This document shows positions 1 to 12,874 of a DNA stretch of 64,000 nucleotides, piece after piece (positions within the stretch are counted from its first letter, which is position 1; each line of letters begins with the position of its first letter). The DNA is from Holtermannia corniformis (lineage: Eukaryota; Basidiomycota; Tremellomycetes; Holtermanniales): the NCBI GenBank assembly GCA_001599935.1, contig BCIJ01000017.1:310852-374851 (forward strand). Direction: 5' to 3'. The notes under the pieces were generated by a model that saw only the letters and a list, made by a program, of their open reading frames with translations, made no database searches and was not told where the DNA came from. Made by a program: the position numbers and the translations under genes.

Positions 1-1
1 A

Positions 2-491
2 CTGGGCACAGCGGATCCCGAAATCGATCGTCCCGTTCATGTGTGGGAGCTTGGCAGGCGTGAGCAGCTGGGCGTTGATCTACCCGGTCGATGTGAGTGC
101 TCTGCGAGTGGCCGACTGACGCTGACAACGCGCAGGCCATCAAGGTAGATTAGTTGACCGTATGCCCGACGTGACTGACATGGCGTAGACCAAGGCCCAA
201 CAGCGGGCGTTGTCAGGACTGCCACGGCGAACGCCAACGACCCAGTTCCTCCGACTCGTCCGCGGGACGGACGCCAGTCATCCCAAACCACTGCTCGTCG
301 GCCTAGGCAGGCTCTATCGCGGGTAGGCTCCCTGCCTTGACCTGGACCCACGGCAGCTAATACAACCCAGCCTAGGCGTCTCCATGATCCGGTCCATGCT
401 CACCCACGGCCTACTGTGGACGCTAGTCGACCTGTCGAGCGGCTGGATCGACACTCGACCGTTTGAGACCATGGCAAGATCATACGACTGA
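2..491 (+). CDS. Mitochondrial carrier (SLC25) family protein, 3' end only
   Basis: The window opens inside this gene. Reading through three short introns gives a C-terminal piece with the carrier signature of the third repeat: a PVDAIKTKAQ segment (the Px[D/E]xxK/R motif), then YRGLGVSMIRS and a final helix HGLLWTLVDLSSGW. This arrangement is typical of inner-membrane solute carriers. The transported substrate cannot be told from the fragment. The introns I used lie at about 92-134, 144-183 and 326-371. They start GTGAGT, GTAGAT and GTAGGC and end in AG. The stop is TGA at 489-491. The family assignment is well supported; the subfamily is open. Confidence 0.72.
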
Positions 492-702
492 TTGTGCATA
501 GGCGGCCGCTCGCAAACTGTACTGTATCTACTACATAGACTACCGCCCGGGCAGGAGCGTGGCGAGGTCATGCACTGCCGGATCATGAGCAGCTAAACGC
601 GGGGACCCGCCGCTGAGTCACGTGGACACGTCCACTTTGGCGATCATCACTGTACTGCGGCAGTGTTACTCTGCTCACCCTTAGCGAGTGTACATCTCCA
701 GC

Positions 703-3170
703 ATGCTGACTAGATCACGATCCGTGCTATCGAGCAGGGTACGCCCATCGCCGTCGCCAAGATTGGTACGCACCCTCATCCCTCAACCTATACCACCGCT
801 CGTGACCACCGTCCCATTACCCACAGCCATCACCGCGGCGTCTGAAGATGCCAAGCTCAACAAGGCGGCAATGCAGCGCTACGTCCAAGATCTTCGTACC
901 CTACGCGCAGCAGCCGCAGAGGGTGGTGGCGAATCCGTACTTGAGCGATGGAGGGCAAAGGGTAAAGACAAACTAGGCGTACGCGAGCGGTGAGTCAGCA
1001 CAGAGATGATACGTGGTGGATGCTCATCTACCGACTTAGGGTCTCGGCACTGCTTGATCCTGGCTCGTCGTTTCTTGAGCTCTCGGCACTGGCTGCGCAC
1101 GAGGTTTATGAGGATCCCCTACCGGGCGCGGGGCTCGTCACGGGGATCGGTGAGTGAGCGCAGGGTAGAATGTCAGGATGCTGACAGCTTGTAGGCGTGG
1201 TTGCAGGCCGGAAATGCATGGTCGTTGCCAACGACCCGACAGTCAAAGGCGGTGCATACCACCCGCTGACGGTGAGCAGCGCACCTCGAGCGAGTTGGTG
1301 CTCAAGGCCCGGCAGGTCAAGAAGCACCTACGAGCTCAAGAGATTGCGCTGGAGAACAAACTGCCTTGCATCTATCTCGGTGCGTCTTGACAGACTCCGC
1401 CGAATATAGCTTAGGTGGTGCAGTCGAATCCGGAGGGGCCGCGCTACCGTTCCAAGCCGAGGTCTTTCCAGATGTCGTGTGTACTGTTACCCCTGCAGAC
1501 GCATAGCTGACTCGGGATGCAGAACCACTTTGGTCGCATCTTCTACAACATGGCACGCATGTCGGGGCTTGGCATACCGCAGATCAGTGTCGTGCACGGC
1601 ATCAGTGTTGCAGGTGGCGCGTAAGTCGAGCAACCCTGCTATTTCAGGCTGATGCAAGAGCAAGGTATATGCCTGCTATGTCGGATGTGGTCATCATCGT
1701 CAAGGTACATTGCATCGCGTGCCGATCGTGTAGACTTACGGTACCCAGAACCAAGGCCGAATCTTTCTCGCTGGCCCGCCGCTGGTCAAGTCGGCCACGG
1801 GCGAGGTTGTGGACGATGAAACTCTTGGTGCGTCAACGCTTTCCAGTGCGAGACGACACTGAACCTGCGCAGGCGGTGGCGAGATGCACACTTCAGTGTC
1901 GGGAGTAGCCGACTACTTGGCGACGTCGGACGCGCATGCAATTCACCTAGCACGCCAGGCGGTCATGGATCTCGGCTCGACCGGGACCTATGGTGTGGTT
2001 GTAGGTTTCGCGAGTATCGCCCAGCACACGAGCTGATATCTTCAGAAACCCGCCCAAGTGAACAAGCCGAATCCTCCCAGCCCACCGCTGTTTCCCACAT
2101 CGGAACTTGACTCGGTCATTCCAGCCGATCCAAAGCAGGCATTTGACATCAGAGAGGTTATCGCGCGCACAGTCGACGGAAGCGCGTTCCGAGAGTTCAA
2201 GAAAGACTACGGAAAGACGCTAGTGACGGCAAGTGACCGCTATCAGCTTTGCCACCCGCTGATAGCTAGCTCGACGATAGGGATTCGCCGAGATACATGG
2301 CCATACGTGCGCTTGCACTGATAGCGACAAGTTATCAGCATGCTGATTCCTCTAGCGTCGGCATCATTGGCAATAACGGCGTGCTACTGTCACCTAGCGC
2401 ACTCAAGGCGACGCACTTTATCCAGCTGTGCTCGCAGCGCGGAATCCCATTGGTATTCCTCGTCAACGTGTCGTAAGCGTCAGCTCTTATCGCTGAACCT
2501 GCGCTCACACGGCCTAGCGGCTACATGGTTGGCGAGAAAGCGGAAAAGGGCGGGATCGCAAAGGATGGCGCTAAGATGGTGCGCGCCGTCGCACGCGCCA
2601 AGGTGCCCAAATTCACGATTGTGGTTGGTGGCAGCTTCGGGTACGTGCACTGCGATTAACCAACGTGCTCGCTGACGTCGTTTAGCGCGGGTAACTATGG
2701 TACGCAAGTCTTGCGAAACGTGTGACGCGCGCTGACGTGCTTATCAGGCATGTGCGGACGCGCAGTGAGGCCGCTTCTGCCGCGATAAGATAGCACTTCG
2801 GCTGACAGCCGACAGTACTCGCCAAGATTCCTGTTCATGTGGCCGAACGCGAAGATCTCGGTCATGGGCCCGGACCAGCTGTCGTCGGTCATGCAGACGG
2901 TTAGCGGCAAAGGATCGACAGATACCTCGCGATGGGACGGTCTCAAGCGCGAGATTGAGCATCAGAGCTCGGCTCTCTACTCGACGGCACGGCTATGGGT
3001 GAGTTCCACCACTTGTCACGCTGCGATTGACGTCGCAGGACGATGGAATCATCGAGCCTTCGGAAACGCGAGATGTGCTCGGGCTCGGACTGGAGCTTGC
3101 TGCTGACGCTCGAGGCTCGACAAGCCGTGAGGCTAATGATGACGGTGACTGGGGCGTGTTCCGCATGTAA
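703..3170 (+). CDS. Methylcrotonoyl-CoA carboxylase beta chain, mitochondrial
   Basis: This is the carboxyltransferase subunit that moves CO2 from biotin to 3-methylcrotonyl-CoA in mitochondrial leucine breakdown. Its usual partner is a biotinylated alpha chain, which is not in this window. At least ten short introns were spliced by eye. The product reads [13 protein letters not shown] (Arg/Ser-rich, fits a mitochondrial presequence), then the crotonase-fold core with [110 protein letters not shown] and FLWP-like [12 protein letters not shown]. The end, WGVFRM, is also family-like. Order and length (about 550 residues) match the family. The ATG at 703 is the first one in frame; the open frame begins 15 nt earlier without an ATG. 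One intron is GC-AG. Propionyl-CoA carboxylase beta is a less likely alternative. Confidence 0.9.
2229..2280 (+). other. GC-AG intron inside the carboxylase gene
   Basis: The reading frame ends at ...KTLVT (ACG, 2226-2228) and resumes at GFAEIHGHT (GGA, 2281). The 52 nt between start GCAAGT and end GATAG, and reading through them does not give family sequence. The donor is GC, not GT, with an otherwise perfect AAGT extension. The phase is 0. No GT donor nearby keeps the frame. Confidence 0.75.
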
Positions 3171-3262
3171 AGAGTAAGGCATGTCATCTATTGTACATTT
3201 TGGTGTCCACAACGAAAGCCCATTCCCATCTATGGTCCTGCCACCACCCGCCAGCATTTGGC

Positions 3263-5119
<1,857 letters not shown>

Positions 5120-6295
5120 TGTTATGGAAGTGCTTGTGAGAAGGTGGAGGGAGCGCTACAGACAAAATCGGTGGGCGTTGAAAAGTGGACGTCCCCCACT
5201 CTCCCCGGCTCTCTTATACCGCCGGGGCACTCGCCGGAAATTCTGAGCCCGCGCCGGGCCATCTCGCGCTGATGATTGGGTTAATCGTTATCAAGTGGAC
5301 GAGTGATGCGCTCATTGGAGGAGTGCAGCCGCGGCGTTCAAGATAAGGTGGTTCGCTCGCGTGGGGAAACCGGCGAATCGGTCGGGGTTTGCGGGGGAAT
5401 GGTGGGCTCGGCTGGTAGGCAATGTCGCTGCCCAAAGCGTTTCTGGCGCGCTTCTAGACGTCTCATGGGCCGCTTCGTGTCGCGCTTCACTTAAAGGATG
5501 GGCAAGGATCGACACACAACTGTTACCTGCCACTTGCCACACACCTCGCGTGAGGGTGGGCCTTTGCCGCAGCGTACCGGCCAATAGAATCCAAATTTCA
5601 TCTCGTCCAATTGGATCGCGCAGCGTCCTCTCCAATCAAGCCTTTCCCCTGGGTTCGGCCGAGGAATCCTTCGGCGAATTCGATGTGATTAAACGCGCTG
5701 TGTGCACACGTCGTTCGGTGAGTGGCCGCTGCGATGTCTGAAGCGCTCCTCTGGCTTAGCTTGTCCGACACTGGCGTGTGAATGCGCGGGCTCATCAATG
5801 CTTGGCAACATTTCGCCTGGTGGTATGAACTGTTTGATTTGGTAGCCAGTAACGCAAGATGGAACATGCAAGATTGAACATCGTCAGCACTCTCCAGTGT
5901 AACTGCACGAGGAAATCAGTGGCTACAACGGTCATGTCATTGAAAAATTGCTCGTGCCAGCCACGCCACTTTCTGGAGAAAAACGGAAGAAACTCCTTCA
6001 AACGCTTGGTCGAAGATAATGTCACGTGCCAAACCTTCCGTACCCTGGGCGGCAACGGCATCTTTGTGCTTCCTCCACCCAGCATCGTCGATACAGATTT
6101 AATTCACACAGACTGCTCGCCTCTCAGTCACCATCAGGCAAAGCAGATTCACGTGCCCCTAGCTTACTCACGCCCCAATGCCTCCAGTCCCAAGCGTATG
6201 ACGGCCACCCCTGAGCTAATATGCTCAGGTCCTGCTTGCCGAATGGTCCACGGTTATTCAAAGTGGAAGGGTTGCGTGATGGTGAGATCCCCAGA
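5120..6295. other. Intergenic region, no supported gene
   Basis: This is upstream of glutamate dehydrogenase. The first few hundred bases will hold its promoter; CTCTCTTATACC at about 5209-5220 is only a weak TATA candidate. Longer open frames (for example plus strand 5859-6308) show no recognisable domain and no consistent splice structure. Part of 5.86-6.3 kb could be the 5' end of the unrecognised gene that follows. Confidence 0.4.
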
Positions 6296-7486
6296 AGATA
6301 CGTCCTAGGCTAGAGCAAGGTGAGTTCGTGCGCGATGTGATGACAACCGATGCTGGCGAGTCAGCTTCAAGCCATGATTCATCGTCATGAGGCCGCTCCA
6401 ATTCGCACCCACAAGTGTTCGTCAATGCAAATACGTCGCTATTCACGCTTTTGACACCAACCGCGATGTGCGTGCAAGATAATCGTTGACCCAACGGCAA
6501 GCGAAGAGGTCGTGTCAGCCGTGTTGCAGAACTTTGAAATCATGCCATATCGGAGGGAAGAACAAACGGCGCCATATCAGTCCGTTTCACCCACGAGCAG
6601 TGTAGGCTAGCCGGCAACCTTCGGTCAGCCAAGTTGATAGCGCCTAAGTTGCCGCCTAGCCTACACTGCCCACGAGATGGACTCGTAGGTCACCTCTACG
6701 CAAGTGCGCACGCTGCTAGCCGGTGTACAGGCCGGTATCGCCCATTTCAGTGGGGCAACTCTGGCATAAACGCCTAACTCGGCCTTGACTACTGCCAGAG
6801 ATCGCTTGCGGCTGGCGTTGAGAAAGTATGGGATATACGTGCTATCAACCCCTGAAGCTGGTACGTAGCATGCTGAGAGATTCAAGTGTCGCTAACACGA
6901 CACAGTGAATGTGGTTAGCATCCGGACAAGACATCAATCGCTCGAGAAACACTACCCCGGCGACAACTCAATATATGACATCGTGCGCAGGTAGACCACC
7001 AGCGCAGTCGGAGTGAACCTTCTGAAAGCCCAACTGAGACGGAGAACACCGACGGCCAAACGTACGCGAACATGCTCAACGTTACCATGGATGAGATGCG
7101 ACTGGCGGAGAGGACGCCGGCTCAAGTGCAATTGTCATGAAAGTGCTCTCAAGTACTTGATCCGTAGGCGACCTACTGAGTCCACAACCAAGGTACTGAC
7201 CCAAATTCCAGGCGCATAATATCAGGTCATGATCCATATATCGCAGAACCAGCAACGTGACGTCGCTATGTGGATGCACACAACACGAATTGCGAAGGTA
7301 CGATTAGTCGAGGTTGTTCTATCTCTTATGTAAGAATCGTCTATGCAGACACAAGCTCTTGTTTGGCGAAGAGCTCATGGCGCGCCGTCGCGTGTGGTCG
7401 ACATGTCCATGTCACGTTGCATCAATCGACGGCACCAAAGCATTTGCGTTGCTCAAACCAGAGCAAAGGCGCGGACCTCGGAATGA
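6296..7486 (+). CDS. Unrecognised multi-exon gene, possibly damaged by a transposon
   Basis: No family was recognised. Several plus-strand segments read like real protein and are bounded by plausible splice sites. They include RLEQGEFVRDVMTTDAG (about 6307-6360), IIVDPTASEEVVSAVLQNFE (about 6480-6540), RLRLALRKYGIYVLSTPEA (about 6793-6850) and, joined to that by an intron GTACGT...CACAG, VNVVSIRTRHQSLEKHYPGD. Further on come NTDGQTYANMLNVTMDEMRL (about 7046-7106) and QNQQRDVAMWMHTTRIAK (about 7242-7295). The last piece stops at TGA 7484-7486. The start codon is not resolved. A 71-bp transposon sits just after the second segment and brings a TAG in frame unless spliced out. This may be a live gene with a new intron or a recent pseudogene. 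The coordinates are approximate. Confidence 0.35.
6598..6668. mobile_element. hAT-like miniature transposon (MITE), 71 bp, with 8-bp target duplication
   Basis: The ends are perfect 13-bp inverted repeats: CAGTGTAGGCTAG at 6598-6610 and CTAGCCTACACTG at 6656-6668. With a few mismatches the repeats extend to about 23 nt (inner parts CCGGCAACCTT and AAGTTGCCGC). The element is flanked on both sides by the same 8 bases, CCCACGAG, at 6590-6597 and 6669-6676. An 8-bp target duplication and termini starting CA(G) are typical of the hAT superfamily. There is no room for a transposase, so it would be non-autonomous. Confidence 0.78.
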
Positions 7487-8171
7487 CCTATACTCAGGCC
7501 GCAAGACCGAGTGGGGGGTCCATCAGGATTGTACCAGCCTGTAGTGCTGCCGAGCTTCGGAGAGGTCGGGTCGCTCCCTCCATTGGGCTGAGCTGGGCTG
7601 ACGCCGTGGCTGACACCATACATATCTAGCCGGCGGCAACTCCAGGTTGAGGGCGCCCGTTGCGCCAGCATCAGGCAACGCAACGTTGCGGCACCCGTTC
7701 AGGGCCCAGCATTGCCACCACCATCATTGTTCTCGCGGCTTTCCTGACGTCATTCCCCCAACTGGCACATTCCCGCCGCGAAAAGTCCGTGCGACGCCCT
7801 TAGAGCAGCGTTCCGCGTCTCACGATTGCATTCCAACCAACACACTCTACCCAAAACACAACTTTCCATGTGAGTACTGAGACTGTGTCGTGAGTGGAGG
7901 CTGGTGTGTAGCGACGGGGCGTGGCCGTTGCTAGGGCGGATGCAGACAGATCGCCGCCGTGTAGGCTTCGCGCACGGTCTCGCATGCCCACTTGGTTCTC
8001 GCCGATCCAGCCGGTTGAGCGACCAGCCGCCAAGCTGCTAGCTCGGTGACGTTGCACGCTCCTTTGTTTCTACCCCTGTCCTTGCAATCCGGCCCGATGG
8101 CAGCCCTATAAGCGGTGCTCATCGCCGTCAGCTTGCCTTTGCTGACCTGCATCGACCAGACATCACTCACA
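7487..8171. other. Intergenic region upstream of the arabinitol dehydrogenase
   Basis: No supported gene is seen. The 200 bp before 8172 are C/T-rich and include CCCTATAAGCGG at 8104-8115, a possible TATA-like element about 65 bp before the start codon of the dehydrogenase. Confidence 0.4.
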
Positions 8172-9449
8172 ATGGCCTCCCCTGCTGCTCCCACCGGTAC
8201 CATGAACGCGCTCTGGTACAACGCCCCCAAGGACTTCACCTTCAAGGAGGTCCCCATCCCCACAATCAGCGACGACGAGATCCTCCTCAAGGGTGAGTCG
8301 CTTGCGATAAGCATTGGGACGAGCTGATAGCGTGCAGTCACCCTCTGCGGCGTCTGCGGCACTGATGGCCACATCCACGACGGCGAGTTCATCTCCAAGT
8401 TCCCCGTGAGTGCCTTTGGGCGCAGCCCGAGCTTTGCTGACGTCCGTAGCTCATCCCTGGACACGAGGCCGTCGGCAACGTCGTCGCGTACGGCAAGAAC
8501 GTCACTGGCTTTGCCGTCGGTGACAAGGCCGTCGCCGATGTCGGTGTCACCTGTGGCAACTGCTTCTACTGCCGGTCAGTCTACCCCTATCGCTGTAACT
8601 AGTGCTTACCTGTGCAGCCGCGGCGAGACTTTGATGTGCGAGTCGTTTGGCGCTGCCGGTGTCACGATGGACGGTGGGTTCGCCGACTACATCAAATACC
8701 ACCAATCCAAGGTGTACAAGATCAACAACCTCACTGACGAGGAGGCGACCCTGCTCGAGCCTGCCTCGTGCGCCATCCACGGTCTCGACAAGCTCGACCC
8801 CAAGGTCGGTATCGAGGTCCTCCTGATCGGTGCCGGCCCGACCGGCTTGATCCTCGCCCAGCTCTTGAAGCTCAACGGTGCCAGCCGTGTCGTCATTGCC
8901 GCCAACAAGGGTGAGTCGAGTGTCGTGGCGTAGGCCAAACTGACTCGTGCAGGTCTCAAGATGGACCTCGCTCGCAAGCTCGATGCCGGCCACGAGTACA
9001 TTGACCTTGACCGTCAAAACGCCAAGGCCCAATGGGACCAGATCAAGGTCGACAACCCATGTGAGTGGGCCGTTGCTCTCTTTACTCCACTCTGACACCT
9101 TGTAGACGGCTTCGACGTTGTCGTCGAGTGCACCGGTGTCGAGTCGATTGTCAACGACTCGATCAACTACGTCCGCCGCGGTGGTTCGCTCCTCGTCTAC
9201 GGCGTCTACGAGGACAAGGCCCGCGTGTCATGGCCGCCATCCAAGATCTTTGGTGACGAGATCCGCATCATCGGCTCGTTTTCGCAGACCTACTGCTTCC
9301 CGCGTGCGATCGCCTACCTCGACAACCGCCGCATCCGGACCGAAGGCATGGTCACCGACATCTTCCCGCTCAAGGACTACCAGAAGGCGCTTGACAAGAT
9401 GAACTCGAGGCAGGCGCTCAAGATTGCCATCCGCTGCGGCGAGCAGTGA
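8172..9449 (+). CDS. Zinc-dependent polyol dehydrogenase, D-arabinitol dehydrogenase type
   Basis: This is a medium-chain dehydrogenase/reductase that probably interconverts a polyol such as D-arabinitol and its ketose in the cytosol. Exons are separated by introns of about 40-50 nt. The product starts [19 protein letters not shown]. The catalytic zinc region reads [18 protein letters not shown] and [15 protein letters not shown]. The structural zinc loop is [17 protein letters not shown]. The cofactor fold has [13 protein letters not shown], and [18 protein letters not shown] and [11 protein letters not shown] follow. It ends [11 protein letters not shown], near 370 residues, normal for the family. 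The overall pattern resembles the rust fungus ARD1 arabinitol dehydrogenase. Sorbitol or xylitol dehydrogenase activity is possible. ATG at 8172 has a good context (CACAATGG). Confidence 0.85.
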
Positions 9450-9851
9450 TTGGCTTTGGCCGTTCGTAATGTTGCTGTACTTTTGCACTGTCATGTATTG
9501 ATCGAGTTTGATCGTGGCCTGGGTCGGGCTTTACTGCCTGTTATGTGATTCTGTATCAGTCTGGGGCCGAAGTCGTCGGGTCGGTGAGACATACCAATGA
9601 CCACCTGGGGCACCCGAACTCTTATCGATCTGTCTGTCCTGCCTCAGGGAGTTTGACATCAAGCTGTTTGTGATAAGTAATATCAGCTGAGCAAACGTGT
9701 ACCCTAGCGAACCCGCGTCGTCGTACAAAACTATCGTGAACAAGAGTACCCCGCCGGTCACCGCCAGTTTTTGCCTGTGTGGGTATATTGACTAACAAAC
9801 GTCGCAAACTTTCAGGCTGGGGGCGTCACATTCGTACAATGCATACGCCTT

Positions 9852-10168
9852 TTACTTATGCCTTCCGTGTAATGCCCCCTGAAAGCCGAGTTCGAATTTC
9901 TTCCCAATCTCCTTGAGGTTCACCTTTTTGCCTTTGGCCGTCCCAGAGGTCCTCGTGGCGTCGAGGCGGCTTCAGATGCGGTGCGTGGTGTGGATCCACG
10001 AGGTTGGATCAGAGAATCTTCTGCGATGCTTGGCGAGGGGAGGGGTAGACAAGCATCGGAAGTCGGTATAGGATGCTGCCAGGTTGGTGGCAGCACGACT
10101 TGGGATAGCCCGACCAAAGGACCCAGCGACCTAGAGCTGACGTGGCTGCTGGTACTAGCGGAATCCAT
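9852..10168 (-). CDS. Possible small basic protein, exon structure unresolved
   Basis: Not recognised. The 3' part reads well as protein: TSGTAKGKKVNLKEIGKKFE followed by LGFQGALHGRHK and TAA at 9852-9854. Upstream, an ATG at 10168 opens MDSASTSSHVSS, a Ser-rich start in another frame, so at least one intron is needed. I could not fix its donor. The tail is Lys-rich and could be ribosome- or nucleus-related, but that is a guess. The next genes on either side are on the plus strand. Confidence 0.3.
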
Positions 10169-10612
10169 CACTTGGCATGCATCCCTTTGTCCTCACTGTC
10201 GAGCGTATTGACTGTACGCCGTGATAGCAACAATCGACATCGAGGCCACGACCGCCACCCGTCGTCTGCTCACGTGGCCCCTGATTCCGAGGCGGTGAGC
10301 GAGCGCCCGCGTGTGCTCCTCGGTCATTTCTCAAGCCCTGCCCCGATTCGAGGGTCTCTTTTCGTTTGTCCGCCTCGCGATTTTCCTCTCTGCGCCAGCA
10401 CACTCGATTCACATTACGGTGACTGCAGGATCAGGCGGCTTTTGAAAGAAACAGACGCGAGACAAGACACTGTCGCCCGGACAAATTGGTGCGGGACAAA
10501 GCGGATTTCGGCATCGCTTGGCGCGGGAGAATACAACAACAATCCGCTTGACGACGGTCTTCTTCCTACTTTGAACGGGGTTCTTTTCGCTTGACGTCTG
10601 GGTTGGGTCATC
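10169..10612. other. Intergenic region before the Ser-rich membrane protein
   Basis: Open frames cross this stretch, but none shows a domain or a consistent splice pattern. It probably holds the promoter and 5' leader of the gene starting at 10613. Confidence 0.4.
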
Positions 10613-12043
10613 ATGGCCGACAGTAAGTGTCGACTGCGGTGCGGATGATCCCGGTGCAGTGTTGACGCGCTCCGCGTTTTCAGTCAGTTCTGCCGCCGAG
10701 TCGGCATCACTGTCGGCGTCGGGTATCGAGTCTTCAGCTATCGCTTCATCCATTGGCGTGTCCTCCTCGGCATCCCTTTCATCCTCTATTGCCATTTCTT
10801 CATCCGCATCGGCGTCGCTCTCGTCGTCTGATGTCATCTCATCCTCCCTCTCGGCCTCGGCGTCTCTCTCGTCCTCGGCGTCGTTGTCCGAGTCTGCATC
10901 CAGCAGTGCCGCTGCATCGAGTTCATCGAGCTTGATCCCGTCGAGCTCGGCCGAGCCTTCTAGCTCGTCGGTCGTTCCCTCATCGACGGCCGCGCCCTCG
11001 AGCAGTTCGGTCGTGGCTTCATCTTCCACTTCGTCTGACCCTCTGTCGACTTCGACCAGCTTCTTGTACGTGTCCTTTGGGAGCCTCCTTTGAGTACACG
11101 GCTGATGACCCTAGCTATGTGACCGTGACCGATTCTGCGGGCAGTCGACGCTCGTCGGCCTCGGCGTCTGTCAGCTCGGGCCGCGCAGGCTCAGGTAGCT
11201 CATCAGGCAGCAAGACCAGTGAGTCGCATGGGCATGTCTCTACCATGTGTTGACTCTCCAGACGTCGGCGCCATTGTCGGCGGCGTTATTGGCGGGATCG
11301 CCGGGCTCGCGATCCTGCTCGCTCTCCTCTGGTTCTTCTGCCTGCGCAAGCGCCGCAACGACAAGCAGGCTGCATTCGACGACAAGATGTTTGACCCGTC
11401 GCGCTCTGCACGGCACTCGACTGGCGACCCGCTTGACCTCTTGCAGCCTTCGTACCCTCAGACCGAGGGTTCGCGCGTCGACCCGTACCCGTACGATGCA
11501 CCCGGGGAGCATTACAACCTTGCGCCGTCGATGCAGCACCCTGGTTACGGACAATCTGCGTACCCAAGCTACGGCGCTGGTGGCGGTGATCCGTATGCGG
11601 CTGCTGCAGCTGGTATGGGCTTGGCCGGGATCGGGGCTGGCGGCGGCTACGCCCAGCAGCAGCCCCACGACGGCTACGACCACTCTCAAGGCCATTCTAC
11701 GTCGTATGCACCCTCGTCCGCCGCTGTTGCCAAGCAGCGTGAGGCGCAACAGCACTCGCAGGGACCCTACAATGGCGGCCAAGGACCGAGCACGGCACCC
11801 GCTCAGTCATCCTACGGTCACCCTTCCGAGAGCGATTACGGACCCGAAGGGCAGTCTGGCCAGCAGTGGGCATCCCCCGAGCCATCTGACAGCGGCCGGA
11901 ACCGAACCAGTGTTGCGAGCGAGGTCATCCAGCATACCGACGGAGGCGAGATCCCGCCAACGTGAGCTCGGTCCGAATGCTGACATCAGCATCGTGTGCT
12001 GACGTTTGGCTACAGGTACAACTCGATTCCGCGACCGCAGTGA
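10613..12043 (+). CDS. Ser-rich single-pass membrane protein (Wsc/Mid2-like layout) with a PPxY tail
   Basis: The spliced product starts MADISSAAESASLS and runs through about 140 residues made almost only of Ser, Ala and a few acidic residues. In fungi such stretches are usually O-mannosylated outside the cell. After YVTVTDSAGSRRSS comes one membrane helix, VGAIVGGVIGGIAGLAILLA LLWFF, followed by a basic stop-transfer CLRKRRNDK. The cytosolic tail is rich in Tyr, Gly, Pro and Gln. The tail ends EIPPTYNSIPRPQ; the PPTY motif is a WW-domain ligand of the kind bound by Rsp5-type ubiquitin ligases, and its Tyr codon lies just past the last intron. There is no clear N-terminal signal peptide, so the helix may act as signal anchor. 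The layout resembles cell-wall stress sensors, but there is no WSC cysteine domain. Confidence 0.7.
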
Positions 12044-12874
12044 GCGATGGGAGATTCGAGCAGGGAATCAGGGCCTATTGTGGGTTGCAGTTAATCTCAT
12101 GTCTTTGACCGACATGCATCTGGGTGTTTGTGCTCGAGCTGACCAACACGGCACCGCCTCGGCGGATCTATTTTCGGCGGCCGAGCTAATTGTTCGGGTT
12201 GTGGCAGGTTGATTTCTGGGGAACGAGCAGCTTGAGCGATGCATGCCAGCGACTCCCTGTTAGCTCTGCGGTGCTACTTTACCAGAGACCCAACGAGGTG
12301 CCCAACGCCCGAGCGATCAGTGACAAAGCAGGACGGGGCCGGTTGCTTGATACGGTAAGCCGACGGGCGGTTGATACTACAAGTGGCAAAATCCCGTTGC
12401 AGCGGCCGAGGCCCAGGAGCGCAAACACCTTTGCGGAGAGAAGACCGGTAGCGACGGCGCATTGCACGTTGGCGTAGGGCGAGCATCAACACGACTGGAC
12501 ATACGGCACTGGCGCGAGCGTGCACGAAGGCTCTCGATCGAGAATCGTACAGGGAGAAGCAAAGGGAGCCGCGAAGGCGGGACGGCCCGGAATCGCCGCG
12601 GACGGGCGCACGGCCAGCTGCAACCATCAGCGACCCGGACGAGGGCATGAGGGCCGGCAAGGAGCGTGCAGTCGAATCGATCAGTGACGAGTCGTGTGCA
12701 GAGTGCGAGGCGAGGCGAGCTTGCTTGCTCTGTGTGGGGGTCGAGCACACCGATGAAGGCACACTAGGTTGTGGCCGTGCGTTGCAACTCGACACTGGAC
12801 GGATCGAAGGCTGTATCGAGGGATGGCCGCGCAAGAGACGGCGAAGGAAGAAGCGTGGACAGAGAATAAGCCTA
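12044..12874. other. Intergenic region, no supported gene
   Basis: Open frames on both strands are Arg/Ser-rich shadows without splice support. The TATA-like TTATTTATAT lies further on (about 12907-12916), which suggests that transcription of the next gene starts late, close to its signal sequence. Confidence 0.45.

Noticed and set aside
8547..9098. Minus-strand open frame of 183 codons
   Set aside because: Antisense shadow of the arabinitol dehydrogenase, caused by high GC at third codon positions.
10409..11029. Acidic minus-strand frame of 206 codons rich in Asp and Glu
   Set aside because: Antisense of the Ser-repeat exon; Ser codons TCG/TCC/TCA read backwards as Asp/Glu codons.
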